A DNA stretch of 64,000 nucleotides from Bacteroidales bacterium UBA3653 (GTDB lineage: Bacteria > Bacteroidota > Bacteroidia > Bacteroidales > Paludibacteraceae): positions 479,928 to 543,927 of the forward strand of contig DFKE01000017.1 in the NCBI GenBank assembly GCA_002373505.1. The letters are read 5' to 3'. Position numbers and translations under genes: made by a program. The notes below the pieces were generated by a model that was not told the DNA's origin, did not search any database, and saw only the letters and a list, made by a program, of their open reading frames with translations. Positions 1-8,372 of the stretch are shown in pieces (position 1 is the stretch's first letter; each line of letters opens with the position of its first letter).

Positions 1-876
1 ATTGCTGTTCGACATAGGGCAATGCACTACATACACGCCGTTCTTACGCATCAGCTCCATCTCTTCTCCGTCCGTATAGCAGCAGTGTGCCATCAGTGTT
101 GGCGTCTGGCCGAAAAGACCGTATCTGTTATATGCGTCGCCATAGCAGGTAGAGTCCGGTTCCAGTTCCTTAACCCAGTCTATCTCCGATCTGTTCTCTG
201 ACAGATGCGACTGGACGGGCAATCCTGTCTCGGCGGCGTACGCACCCATGGCGCAGAGCATCTCGTCCGAACAAGACGGTACGAACCGCGGTGTGATGAT
301 CGGACGTACCATTCCGTCCGCGCTGTGCTCATCCAGATGAGCTTTCAGCATGCGCATGCCTGCCATCACCTCTTCTGTCGTGTTATGCAGCGTGTCCGGG
401 CAGTTGCGGTTCATTCCTACCAGACCTACATAGGCACCCATGCCGGCTTGGATAAACAGGTCTGCCAGGATACGTGTGGCTTCCGGATGGATCGTACCGA
501 ACACGGCGGAACGCATAGTCCCCTGCATCCATAACTCATGTACAAACCGGCGGTATAGCCGGCGTGCATATTCCGGATCGGCATACTTGGTTTCCTCCGG
601 GAATGTATAAGTATTCAGCCACGGTAGCAATTCCAGATCCAGCGCCAGGCCCATGTTTCGGTACTGCGGGGCATGCACATGCAGGTCATTGAAGGCAGGT
701 ATAAGCAGTTTGTCTCCGAAATCCATCACCTGCCTGCGCCAGTCCATATCCTCCGGCAGATCGGCATATACGCCTTCCACTAAGCCGTTCGACTGGACCA
801 CCACATACCCGTGCGGAATGATTTCCAGTTTGCCGGGTGTGGGGGTATGTATGATATTAGCTCTGTAAATTTTCAT
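1..876 (-). CDS. guaD: Guanine deaminase, N-terminal 292 residues (cut by window edge)
   Basis: Amidohydrolase that hydrolyses guanine to xanthine plus ammonia in purine salvage. Reading back from the ATG at 876 gives an open frame of 292 codons to the window edge with no stop. The metal-site motif HVHAPQY is at about residues 66-72, followed by the guanine-deaminase-like LPWLNTYTFP segment. Further on are QSHLSE, MAHCCY and, at the edge, HCPMSNSN, all in the order expected for the family (usual length about 430-450), so roughly the last third is missing. The start lies inside the end of the gtrA-like gene (20-bp overlap), which suggests co-transcription from the alaS side. Assignment to guanine deaminase rather than another amidohydrolase rests on the LPWLNTYTFP segment. 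Confidence 0.85.
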   Translation of the reverse strand, partial: MKIYRANIIHTPTPGKLEIIPHGYVVVQSNGLVEGVYADLPEDMDWRRQVMDFGDKLLIPAFNDLHVHAPQYRNMGLALDLELLPWLNTYTFPEETKYADPEYARRLYRRFVHELWMQGTMRSAVFGTIHPEATRILADLFIQAGMGAYVGLVGMNRNCPDTLHNTTEEVMAGMRMLKAHLDEHSADGMVRPIITPRFVPSCSDEMLCAMGAYAAETGLPVQSHLSENRSEIDWVKELEPDSTCYGDAYNRYGLFGQTPTLMAHCCYTDGEEMELMRKNGVYVVHCPMSNSN

Positions 877-1297
877 CTTTCGTTTTTTTGAAAAATAATA
901 GACAAATGAGATAGTTGATACATCCGCCGATGAAGATCACAATGAAACTGATTAGGTCGTCTCTCCATGTAGGCAGTAGTGCTATCGCAAGCGGCAGCAG
1001 ACCGAACTGCACCACCAGATTGATGGCTCTGGCTATCAGAAATCCGCCGGCGTTCTTCTTGTTCGGCCGTGTGCCGAAGGTGTACCAGTTGGAGAACAGA
1101 TAGTTAGGAATCATCTCCAGCACATATCCGATGCCGAAAGCGATATAGTACAGCCACGTTCCCTTGTCCGGCTGCGCCATGAAATAGAGCGCAGCCATAA
1201 AAAACCATGTCTGTACAAACATACCGGTAGTGCCGACCACTGCAAAGCGGACGGCGCTACGTACCTTACCCGGCAAATATGACGTAGGCAGTTTCAT
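857..1297 (-). CDS. GtrA family membrane protein
   Basis: Small integral membrane protein of 146 residues with four hydrophobic segments (about residues 15-38, 48-68, 87-107 and 114-135) and a basic C-terminal tail, the usual layout of the GtrA family. Members are linked to transport of lipid-linked sugars or to cell-surface polysaccharide synthesis, but this one has no glycan genes beside it, so its substrate is unknown. Start: the ATG at 1297 is preferred over the TTG at 1300, which belongs to the heptamer repeat. The whole spacer between the alaS stop and this start is a 7-bp tandem repeat. It overlaps the following deaminase by 20 bp. Confidence 0.8.
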   Translation of the reverse strand: MKLPTSYLPGKVRSAVRFAVVGTTGMFVQTWFFMAALYFMAQPDKGTWLYYIAFGIGYVLEMIPNYLFSNWYTFGTRPNKKNAGGFLIARAINLVVQFGLLPLAIALLPTWRDDLISFIVIFIGGCINYLICLLFFKKTKDENLQS

Positions 1298-1348
1298 CAA
1301 TTATCAATTATCAATTATCAATTATCAATTATCAATTATCAATTCTCA
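1298..1348. repeat. Heptamer tandem array (AATTATC), alaS-gtrA junction
   Basis: About seven copies of a 7-bp unit (AATTATC, last copy AATTCTC) fill the whole gap between two co-directional genes. On the coding strand the unit reads GATAATT or GAGAATT, and the TGA stop of alaS is formed within the first unit. The array ends directly at the ATG of the GtrA-like gene. Confidence 0.95.
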
Positions 1349-3979
1349 ACTTAGCGCAGCTACCAACTCCTCCATCGCGGCATTCAGTCCGTTGACATCC
1401 CTTCCTCCGGCTGTAGCCATCCATGGCTGACCGCCGCCACCGCCTTGAATCAGTTTGGCGGCGCTCTTGATCATGGCGCCGGCATTCTTGCCTTCGTCCA
1501 CCAGCGGCTGGCTCAGGAAGACAGCTATCGTCGGCTTGCCTTCATACTGGGTGGCTCCCACTACGGCAAACTTGACGTCCGTGAACTTGCCGCGCAACAG
1601 AGGCAAAACACCACGGATCATTTCCGGAGATACTTCGCCTTGCAGACGTACCAGTTTGATCTCGCCGAAATTCTCGGCGCGGTTGATCAGATCGTCACGG
1701 AAATGCGCAATCTTCTCTGCCATAAACTCCTCGATCTGCTTCTTCAGACCCGCGTTCTCTTCGATCGATCGATGGATAGCGCCTGCCAGGTCCGGGGCGT
1801 TGTTGAATAAACCGCGCAGACTGGTCAGCATATCCTGTTGCGTATAATAGAGTTCGTCCGCTTTGGCTGCGGTAACAGCCTCTATACGGCGCACACCGGC
1901 TGCTACGCTGGTCTCCATGACGATGCGTACAGAGCCTATCTTACCTGTCGAGGGCACATGACATCCGCCGCAAAGTTCGATAGACGGACCGTATTTGATC
2001 ACACGCACGTCGTCTCCGTATTTCTCGCCGAAGAGTGCCATAGCACCCATCGCCTTGGCCTCTGCTATCGGGGTATGACGGCTCTCTTCGAGCGGCAGGT
2101 CCTGACGTATCATCTTATTTGCTACTTTCTCCACCTCGCGCAGTTCTTCCGGCGTCACTTTCTGGAAATGGCTGAAGTCGAAACGCAGACTGTCTGCAGT
2201 CACCAGACTACCCTTTTGCTCTACGTGCTCGCCTAACACCTGACGGAGCGCATAATGCAGAATGTGCGTCGCCGTGTGGTTGCACATGATCGCCGCGCGG
2301 CGCTCGGCATCCACTACAGCCGTTAACTGTCCGCTGACTCCGGCTACGCCGCCGGTAACGAACGGCACTTCCTCCATGATATGAACCGGCAGACCGTTCT
2401 CACGCTTGGTGTCCAGCACCCGGAACGAATGGCCGTCCAGACGCAGACAACCGGTATCGCCGATCTCGCCACCCATCTCCGCGTAGAACGGAGTGTGGCT
2501 CAGTACTACCTGATAGAAGGTTTTGCCTTTCTGGCTCACCTGACGGAAACGAAGGATCCTCGTCTCGCAGCTCAGTTGGTCGTACCCCACGAACTCCGTC
2601 TCGCCTTCCTCCAGTACGGTCCAGTCGCCCAGATCCTGTTTGTTGGCGGAACGTCCCATCTCTTTCTGGTGCTCCAGCGCTTTGTTGTATTCCTCTTCGT
2701 TGGTCGTGAACCCGTTCTCACGGAGAATGAGTTCCGTCAGGTCAAGCGGGAAACCGTAGGTATCTTTCAACGTAAACACATCCACACCGCTGATCTCGGT
2801 CTTGCCGGCTTTTCTCGCGTCGTCCATCAGTTTGTCCAGCAGACCGATACCCTTGTCCAGCGTGCGGAGGAATGCCTCCTCTTCGGATTTGATCACAGGA
2901 GTGATCTGAGCCTCTTGGGCTTTCAGTTCGGGATAAGCATCACCCATGTCTGCAATCAGTTGCGGCACGAGTTGATAAAGGAAGGCGGAACGTCTGTTGA
3001 GGAACGTGTAGCCGTAGCGGACAGCGCGGCGCAGGATTCGGCGGATCACATAACCCGCCTTCTCGTTGCTCGGTAACTGACCGTCCGTGATAGCAAAAGC
3101 GATTGTACGGATATGGTCGGCTATGACACGCATAGCGATGTCGGTCTTCTCGTCTTTGCCGTAGCTGCAACCGCATATCTCGCCTATCTTCTTCAGCATC
3201 GGCTGGAACACATCGGTGTCGTAATTGGAGGTCTTGCCCTGTATCGTACGCACCAGACGCTCGAAGCCCATACCGGTGTCGATTACTTTCTTTGCCAGCG
3301 GTTCGAGAGAGCCGTCTGCTTTGCGGTTGTATTGCATGAACACGATGTTCCATATCTCGATCACCTGCGGATGGTCTTTGTTCACCAGCTCGCGGCCGGG
3401 CACTTTGGCGCGCTCTTCGGCACTGCGGCTGTCCACATGGATCTCGCTGCACGGACCGCACGGACCCGTCTCGCCCATCTCCCAGAAGTTGTCATGCTTG
3501 TTGCCGTTCAGGATATGGTCTGCCGGCAGGTGCTTGGCCCAGATAGAAGCCGCCTCGGTGTCACGCCCGAGACCTTCTTCCTCGGAACCCTCAAATACCG
3601 TGGCATACAGGTTCGCGGGGTCGATTTTCAGGACATCTACGATATATTCCCATGCAAAATCAATCGCCTCTTGCTTGAAATAGTCGCCGAACGACCAGTT
3701 GCCCAACATCTCGAACATGGTATGATGGTAGGTGTCATGACCTACTTCCTCCAAGTCATTATGTTTGCCGCTCACGCGCAGACATTTCTGGCTGTCCGCT
3801 ACACGCGGATACTTGATCGGGTCGTTGCCCAGAATAATACCTTTCCACGGATTCATACCTGCGTTGGTGAACATCAACGTAGGGTCGTCTTTGATAACCA
3901 TCGGTGCCGAAGGTACTATCTGGTGACCTTTCGACGCCATAAAATCCAAAAATGATTTTCTAATCTCTTGTGCTGTCAT
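1346..3979 (-). CDS. alaS: Alanyl-tRNA synthetase
   Basis: Class II synthetase that charges tRNA-Ala; 877 residues, full length for bacterial AlaS. The catalytic core is N-terminal (from MTAQEIRKSF, with PSAPMVIKDDPTLMFTNAGM). The editing domain has the zinc motif pair HTATH (about residue 565) and CGGCH (about residue 670), and the C-terminal domain contains GGGGGQPWMATAGG. The start ATG at 3979 lies 20 bp inside the end of pdxA, so the two are translationally close. The stop codon is provided by the heptamer repeat that follows. A tRNA-Ala gene lies elsewhere in the window (34760). Confidence 0.98.
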   Translation of the reverse strand: MTAQEIRKSFLDFMASKGHQIVPSAPMVIKDDPTLMFTNAGMNPWKGIILGNDPIKYPRVADSQKCLRVSGKHNDLEEVGHDTYHHTMFEMLGNWSFGDYFKQEAIDFAWEYIVDVLKIDPANLYATVFEGSEEEGLGRDTEAASIWAKHLPADHILNGNKHDNFWEMGETGPCGPCSEIHVDSRSAEERAKVPGRELVNKDHPQVIEIWNIVFMQYNRKADGSLEPLAKKVIDTGMGFERLVRTIQGKTSNYDTDVFQPMLKKIGEICGCSYGKDEKTDIAMRVIADHIRTIAFAITDGQLPSNEKAGYVIRRILRRAVRYGYTFLNRRSAFLYQLVPQLIADMGDAYPELKAQEAQITPVIKSEEEAFLRTLDKGIGLLDKLMDDARKAGKTEISGVDVFTLKDTYGFPLDLTELILRENGFTTNEEEYNKALEHQKEMGRSANKQDLGDWTVLEEGETEFVGYDQLSCETRILRFRQVSQKGKTFYQVVLSHTPFYAEMGGEIGDTGCLRLDGHSFRVLDTKRENGLPVHIMEEVPFVTGGVAGVSGQLTAVVDAERRAAIMCNHTATHILHYALRQVLGEHVEQKGSLVTADSLRFDFSHFQKVTPEELREVEKVANKMIRQDLPLEESRHTPIAEAKAMGAMALFGEKYGDDVRVIKYGPSIELCGGCHVPSTGKIGSVRIVMETSVAAGVRRIEAVTAAKADELYYTQQDMLTSLRGLFNNAPDLAGAIHRSIEENAGLKKQIEEFMAEKIAHFRDDLINRAENFGEIKLVRLQGEVSPEMIRGVLPLLRGKFTDVKFAVVGATQYEGKPTIAVFLSQPLVDEGKNAGAMIKSAAKLIQGGGGGQPWMATAGGRDVNGLNAAMEELVAALS

Positions 3980-5051
3980 TATATCTTGTTGTTTTAAAAT
4001 CTATAAATTCGCGGCGGGGACGTCCTTCTTTGTCCTCGCGCTCGATGAACGGAAGCGGGTTGGCTGTGTTCTCGTCGTATGCGGCGCGAGCCTTGATTAT
4101 ATCCAACGCCATGAAGATTGCATTGCGCATACTGTGTTCGTCCGCCATGTTCTTTCCCGCTATATCATAGCCTGTGCCGTGATCCGGCGACGTGCGCACA
4201 ATATTCAGTCCGGCGGTGTAGTTCACGCCGCTCATGTCCAGCGTCTTGAAGGGAATCAGCCCTTGGTCATGATACATCGCCAACACGGCGTCAAAACGGC
4301 TGAAATGGCCGCTGCCGAAGAAACCGTCAGCCGGATACGGACCGAACGCCCATATTCCCTGGCCGTTGGCTTTCTGAATAGCAGGAGCAATGATCTCCTG
4401 CTCCTCTTTGCCTAACAGACCGGCGTCGCCGGCATGAGGATTGAGCGCCAGGACGGCGATACGGGGTTTCTCCAGTCCGAAATCGCGTTTCAGACTGTTG
4501 TTGAGCAAGGTCAGTTTCGCCAAAATCCGCTCCTCCGTGATTTGACCGGGTATATCGGCGATCGACACATGGTTGCATACCAGCGCCACGCGCAAGTTAC
4601 CGCTGCAAAGCATCATAAGCGACTGACCGCCGAATTGCTGTTCCAGATATTCCGTATGTCCGCCGTTCAGTGCTTCTTTGTTCAGCGGAGCGGTCACCAG
4701 AGCCTGCACCTTGCCTGCTTTCAGATCCTGGCAGGCACGCTCCAGAGAAGCGCGCGCGGCTTTGTTCGCGTCTGCCGAAGGAGTTCCGAACTGAACCGGC
4801 ACATTATCCGTATAACAGGTGATCAGGTTCAAACGACCGTCTTTGGCTTGGTCGGCGGAATCGATCATGTTCCAGTTGATATTTCGGTATTCTTCGCTCA
4901 GAGTCTGGATATGGATCTTCGCTACGGCGGCATTGCCGTAAATGACGGGGCGCATGATCTCGAAGATATGCGCCTCCAGCAGTGCTTTCAGGATCACCTC
5001 ATATCCTACGCCGTTCGTATCGCCGGCGGTTATCGCTATTATCGGTTTCAT
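3960..5051 (-). CDS. pdxA: 4-hydroxythreonine-4-phosphate dehydrogenase
   Basis: Oxidises 4-phosphohydroxy-L-threonine in the DXP-dependent route to pyridoxal 5'-phosphate; a cytosolic, metal-dependent dimer. The 363-residue protein starts with MKPIIAITAGDTNGVG and carries the three histidine metal-ligand regions CNHVSIADIPGQ, NPHAGDAGLLG and MYHDQGLIPFK typical of PdxA. It ends with a charged extension (EREDKEGRPRREF) that runs into alaS with a 20-bp overlap. The spacer to the upstream nitroreductase is a 7-bp repeat array. Confidence 0.96.
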   Translation of the reverse strand: MKPIIAITAGDTNGVGYEVILKALLEAHIFEIMRPVIYGNAAVAKIHIQTLSEEYRNINWNMIDSADQAKDGRLNLITCYTDNVPVQFGTPSADANKAARASLERACQDLKAGKVQALVTAPLNKEALNGGHTEYLEQQFGGQSLMMLCSGNLRVALVCNHVSIADIPGQITEERILAKLTLLNNSLKRDFGLEKPRIAVLALNPHAGDAGLLGKEEQEIIAPAIQKANGQGIWAFGPYPADGFFGSGHFSRFDAVLAMYHDQGLIPFKTLDMSGVNYTAGLNIVRTSPDHGTGYDIAGKNMADEHSMRNAIFMALDIIKARAAYDENTANPLPFIEREDKEGRPRREFIDFKTTRYNDSTRD

Positions 5052-5055
5052 ATTA

Positions 5056-5090
5056 AATCACAAATTACAAATCACAAATTACAAACCACC
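5056..5090. repeat. Heptamer tandem array (TTTGTAA/TTTGTGA), nitroreductase-pdxA junction
   Basis: On the minus strand the 41-bp spacer between the nitroreductase stop (TGA) and the pdxA ATG reads as alternating TTTGTAA and TTTGTGA units, period 7, with a degenerate start. It is a different sequence family from the AATTGAT array next to alaS but has the same period and the same stop-to-start position. Confidence 0.9.
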
Positions 5091-5092
5091 CA

Positions 5093-5659
5093 TCACCATT
5101 CCTCATTATGAATCTTTTCGTACTTGAGACGGTCGAGGTCATATGCGCTCTTCTCTTCGTCCGGATAACCCAAAGCGATGGCGCAGAGCACTTCGTATTT
5201 CTCAGGAATACCCAACAACTCGCGCACGTACTTCGCTGCACCGCCACGGTCTTCTTCCCCCGTAACCGGTAACCCGTCACCCGTAACCACTTTTCCCCTC
5301 TCGTGGATATGGCACCAGCACGCACCTACCCCTTGCTCCGCAGCGGCAAGTAAGATATGCTCGGCAGCGATAGCACCGTCTGCCATCCATGTGTTGTGGC
5401 ACAGCGTAGGATCCAAAGCGATGATGATGGCAGCCGTTGCGGTATCAAACATCTGGGCACCATAGGTCTTGCAGACCGACAAAGCGCGTATTTTCGCCTC
5501 GTCGCGTACAACCACGAACTCCCATGGTATCGTACGTTTGGCACTCGGTGACATCAGCGCGCAGCGCAGCATGTAGTCTATTTTCTCCTGCTCGATCGGC
5601 TGGGATTTATACTTGCGTATTGACCGCCGTATTTGGCATAATTGTTCAAAACTTTCCAT
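5093..5659 (-). CDS. Nitroreductase family protein
   Basis: FMN-dependent oxidoreductase of the nitroreductase family, 188 residues. The N-terminal IRRSIRKYKSQPIEQEKI segment, the SPSAKRTIPWEFVVV block and the C-terminal ALGYPDEEKSAYD block are characteristic. Start: ATG 5659 is chosen; a GTG two codons upstream (5665) lies in a heptamer array. Residues about 127-143 (VVTGDGLPVTGEED) are encoded by a 7-bp repeat and interrupt the segment that normally runs directly into the RELLGIPEKYEV block. This is an in-frame insertion in a loop. The physiological substrate is not indicated. It has its own promoter (5717-5747). Confidence 0.9.
   Translation of the reverse strand: MESFEQLCQIRRSIRKYKSQPIEQEKIDYMLRCALMSPSAKRTIPWEFVVVRDEAKIRALSVCKTYGAQMFDTATAAIIIALDPTLCHNTWMADGAIAAEHILLAAAEQGVGACWCHIHERGKVVTGDGLPVTGEEDRGGAAKYVRELLGIPEKYEVLCAIALGYPDEEKSAYDLDRLKYEKIHNEEW
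5261..5288. repeat. In-frame heptamer array inside nitroreductase (CGTAACC family)
   Basis: Four exact 7-bp registers: CGTAACC, GGTAACC, CGTCACC, CGTAACC. Translated on the minus strand it gives the PVTGDGLPVTG-like segment. The same heptamers recur at 8189-8216 in an unrelated gene. Confidence 0.9.
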
Positions 5660-5709
5660 TTTCACCTTTCACCTTTCAACTTTCAGTTTTCACCTTTCAA
5701 TTTTCATTT
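5656..5709. repeat. Heptamer array in nitroreductase 5' leader
   Basis: On the minus strand, units such as AAAGGTG, AAAACTG and AAAGTTG repeat with a 7-bp period from just downstream of the promoter to the start codon, so nearly the whole 5' untranslated region is repeat. Confidence 0.85.
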
Positions 5710-5716
5710 TAGCGCG

Positions 5717-5747
5717 CAAAGGTACTGCTTTTTTTTGACATACGCAA
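5717..5747 (-). promoter_or_regulatory. Promoter of nitroreductase-pdxA-alaS cluster
   Basis: Minus strand: TTGCGTATGTCA (first base 5747) and TACCTTTG (first base 5724), 23 bp apart. Matches the Bacteroidota -33/-7 pattern. Confidence 0.8.
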
Positions 5748-6172
5748 GCGCACGCGTACTTTTTCTTATTTTTTGCACTATTTTGTGTAAAAAAACTGCA
5801 CGCGCCCCTCTCGCGCTTGCGTATATGGAATATTTTTCATTCCTTTGCCTCGAATTAAGAACATCCTGCCCCTTCCTGTATAAGCTCCAAACAGACCCCG
5901 AATAAGGTCAAAATAAAGTCCGCGTAAGACCAGTCCTAGACTTTGTTACTTATAACAACGCGATAATGCTTTAACAATCAATAACATACGTATCATAACA
6001 AAGCACTTGAAAACGCACGTATTTAGCCGTTTGAACAGCGCAATTTCGTATTTTTTTGCCGCCTTCAGACGTTTCCGTTCTTCACACACAGGGAGTGCGC
6101 TATTTTGTGCCGGACGGAGACCGTTGGGGAGGCAAGTTTGCCGCCGCTGATATAAAAAAATGCCCCAAACTA
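5748..6172. other. Intergenic region between divergent promoters
   Basis: About 425 bp with no credible gene. A possible extra plus-strand promoter-like sequence is TTGCGTATATGG (5818) with a weak TTCCTTTG box downstream. Short open frames here have no recognisable protein features. Confidence 0.5.
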
Positions 6173-6203
6173 TTGCGTATTTGCAATTTTTGTAGTACCT
6201 TTG
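6173..6203 (+). promoter_or_regulatory. Promoter of mtaB
   Basis: TTGCGTATTTGCA at 6173 and TACCTTTG at 6196, 23 bp apart. The ATG is at 6214, so the 5' leader would be only a few bases long. Confidence 0.8.
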
Positions 6204-6213
6204 TGCCCGATTT

Positions 6214-7521
6214 ATGAAAATCTCTTTCACGACATTAGGTTGCAAACTGAATTTTGCGGAGTCCAGCGCGCTGGGAAAAGCGTTGTTGGAGCGCGGACAT
6301 ACGCGGGCGAAGAAAGACGAGCCTGCGGATATATGTATCATCAACACCTGCTCCGTGACCGATGCTGCCGACCACAAAGACCGGCAAATGATTCACCGTA
6401 TCCGGCGGCAGAACCCCGATGCCGTACTTATTGTGACAGGATGCTACGCCCAGTTAAAACCCGATGAAATCGCGCATATTGAGGGTGTGGACTTCGTCCT
6501 CGGACAGAATGAGAAATTCCATCTCACGGAGTTCATCGAGCGGCTGGAAGCCGAGCACAAATCACAAATCACCGATCACAAATCACCAATAACCGTCTCC
6601 GCCATTCGCGAGGTGGAGGATTTTCACGGAGCGTACAGCCGGGACGACCGCACGCGCTGTTTCCTCAAGGTGCAGGACGGATGCAATTATTTCTGCTCAT
6701 ACTGCACAATCCCTATGGCTCGCGGCAAGAGCCGGAACCCTTCTATTGCCTCGCTGGTCGAAGAAGCGCAGGAAGCCCTGAACGGAGGAGCCAAAGAGAT
6801 TATTCTCTCCGGTGTCAACATCGGCGATTTCGGACGCTCTACGGGCGAGCATTTCATTGACCTGCTGCGGGCGTTGGACGAGATAAGAGTACAGAATACA
6901 GAAGACGGAGCACAGAGTGATTTTCGCATCCGTATCAGTAGCTGCGAGCCGAACTTGCTAAGCGATGAAATCATTGATTTTGTTGCTAACAGCCGCCATT
7001 TCGCGCCGCATTTCCATATCCCCTTGCAAAGCGGCAGTAACACGGTCCTGAAGATCATGGGACGCCGTTACACGCGCGAACTGTTTGCAGAACGCGTGGC
7101 GCATATCAAATCCGTCATGCCGCACGCCTTCATCGGCGTGGATTGCATGGTAGGCGTACGGGGAGAGACGGCCGGGTGCTGGGAGGAATATGTCGATTTC
7201 ATCGAGTCTTTGCCTGTTTCGCAACTGCATGTCTTCACCTACTCCGAGCGCGCCAACACGCGGATGCTGGAGATGGATCTGGAGATCGTTCCGCAGAAAG
7301 AGCGCGAGCGACGCAGCAGACAGCTGCACGAAATAAGCGCCCGCAAAACGGATGCTTTCTATCGCGAACACGAGGGCTACCAAGCCACGGTTCTTTGGGA
7401 AGGAAACAAAAAAGACGGTCTGATGTACGGTTTCACCGAGAATTATATCAAAGTCTCCTGCCCGTACGACAAGACTAAGGTAAACACGTTTGAGCGCATA
7501 ACTGTGCAGCTGCCACATTAG
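6214..7521 (+). CDS. mtaB: tRNA t6A37 methylthiotransferase, MtaB type
   Basis: Radical-SAM enzyme predicted to convert N6-threonylcarbamoyladenosine at tRNA position 37 to its 2-methylthio form. Domains in order: N-terminal UPF0004 domain (MKISFTTLGCKLNFAES, with CIINTCSVT and CYAQ cysteines), the radical-SAM CxxxCxxC motif CNYFCSYC at about residue 157, and a TRAM-like C-terminal domain. Length (435) is normal for MtaB, and the GCKLN start separates it from MiaB and RimO. Two separate 7-bp repeat insertions lie in variable linkers: HKSQITDHKSPIT (about 115-127) and RVQNTEDGAQS (about 225-235, just before FRIRISS). Its 3' end overlaps the convergent gene by 47 bp. Confidence 0.92.
   Translation: MKISFTTLGCKLNFAESSALGKALLERGHTRAKKDEPADICIINTCSVTDAADHKDRQMIHRIRRQNPDAVLIVTGCYAQLKPDEIAHIEGVDFVLGQNEKFHLTEFIERLEAEHKSQITDHKSPITVSAIREVEDFHGAYSRDDRTRCFLKVQDGCNYFCSYCTIPMARGKSRNPSIASLVEEAQEALNGGAKEIILSGVNIGDFGRSTGEHFIDLLRALDEIRVQNTEDGAQSDFRIRISSCEPNLLSDEIIDFVANSRHFAPHFHIPLQSGSNTVLKIMGRRYTRELFAERVAHIKSVMPHAFIGVDCMVGVRGETAGCWEEYVDFIESLPVSQLHVFTYSERANTRMLEMDLEIVPQKERERRSRQLHEISARKTDAFYREHEGYQATVLWEGNKKDGLMYGFTENYIKVSCPYDKTKVNTFERITVQLPH
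6555..6592. repeat. In-frame heptamer array 1 in mtaB (CACAAAT family)
   Basis: Repeated CACAAAT and CACCGAT-type units, period 7, encoding HKSQITDHKSPIT in the linker between the N-terminal and radical-SAM domains. Confidence 0.85.
6886..6920. repeat. In-frame heptamer array 2 in mtaB (AGAGTAC family)
   Basis: Five exact registers: AGAGTAC, AGAATAC, AGAAGAC, GGAGCAC, AGAGTGA. The segment codes for RVQNTEDGAQS. Related units recur at 10241-10268 and 41118-41160. Confidence 0.9.
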
Positions 7522-8371
7522 GCAGACACTCCAGCCGATAGACCGGACAGCGTTCCAGCAACTGCGCGATAGACTCATAGATAGCATCCATCGCATCCGG
7601 CAGGATCTTCAATCCGCTGACAGAACCCAGGATATAAGGATACGCTTGCGACATACGCAGGCGTTCTATTTTGTTCTCCGGCGCCTGCACTAACTGCACC
7701 AGGGCTCCGACAGGTGCTTCTCCGTTGATATAACAAGCCGTCTTACCGCTCCAAGGCGAACCGTAAACAACCACTCTTCCATCCTGAAAAAGGCGCACTA
7801 CCGGGTTGTCGTCATTCAGCAGACGGGCGTCGTTGAAAGCGCGGAGCCATTGCTGCGAGTGGGTGCTTTTGCCCGTCCCGGAATGGCCGAGGAAGAGGAA
7901 CCCTTTTCCTTCGCGCACCGTGACGGAGGAATGGAAAAGCAAGGTGCTCATCGCGGTGGTACGGAAGGCATAGACAAGCATCGCCGCATTATCGATGGCA
8001 AAACGCTCTTGACCCGGTTTCATCGACACTTTTACGTCCGTCCAGGCACGATCGCAACGCATAGCACACACTATCTCGCCTTCCTTCGACATGGAAATCA
8101 GGAAAAGCCACTCATCCGCAGTCCGATACATTTCTATCCGGGGCATATCGTCGTCCGATGTGTCCGTATGCACGTGCTCCCACTCTTCCGTAGCCCGTAA
8201 CCCGTCACCCGTAACCGGCGATCCATCCACATGAATTATGAACACGTGAGTTGCGCCGGGTTCATCGGCTGCAAAAGGTGTATAATTTGGCAAAAGAGAA
8301 AAAATAGTCTCCTTTGCTTCAATGGCGAAAAGATGTCCGCCTACCTGATAATATTGTGTTTTAATGGGCAT
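7475..8371 (-). CDS. HPr kinase/PEPCK-like P-loop protein
   Basis: 298 residues from the ATG at 8371, which overlaps the stop of the upstream addB-like gene. A longer reading from 8464 would lie wholly inside that gene and is not favoured. The N-terminal part (MPIKTQYYQVGGHLFAI) resembles a small beta-rich domain. A Walker A motif FLGHSGTGKST follows at about residue 161, then LLNDDNPVVRL, a layout of HPr-serine-kinase-like ATPases. Such proteins occur in many Bacteroidota without a PTS, so a role in phosphorylating HPr is not assumed. A heptamer repeat encodes SPVTGDGLRATEEW in the N-terminal half. The 3' end overlaps convergent mtaB by 47 bp. Confidence 0.65.
   Translation of the reverse strand: MPIKTQYYQVGGHLFAIEAKETIFSLLPNYTPFAADEPGATHVFIIHVDGSPVTGDGLRATEEWEHVHTDTSDDDMPRIEMYRTADEWLFLISMSKEGEIVCAMRCDRAWTDVKVSMKPGQERFAIDNAAMLVYAFRTTAMSTLLFHSSVTVREGKGFLFLGHSGTGKSTHSQQWLRAFNDARLLNDDNPVVRLFQDGRVVVYGSPWSGKTACYINGEAPVGALVQLVQAPENKIERLRMSQAYPYILGSVSGLKILPDAMDAIYESIAQLLERCPVYRLECLPNVAAAQLCAQTCLP
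8189..8216. repeat. In-frame heptamer array in HPrK-like gene (CGTAACC family)
   Basis: CGTAGCC, CGTAACC, CGTCACC, CGTAACC: four exact 7-bp registers sharing three consecutive units with the nitroreductase array at 5261-5288. Confidence 0.9.
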
Positions 8372-8372
8372 A

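Noticed and set aside
5946..6377. 143-codon minus-strand frame across the mtaB promoter
   Set aside because: Overlaps a clear promoter and the start of mtaB; composition is not protein-like.
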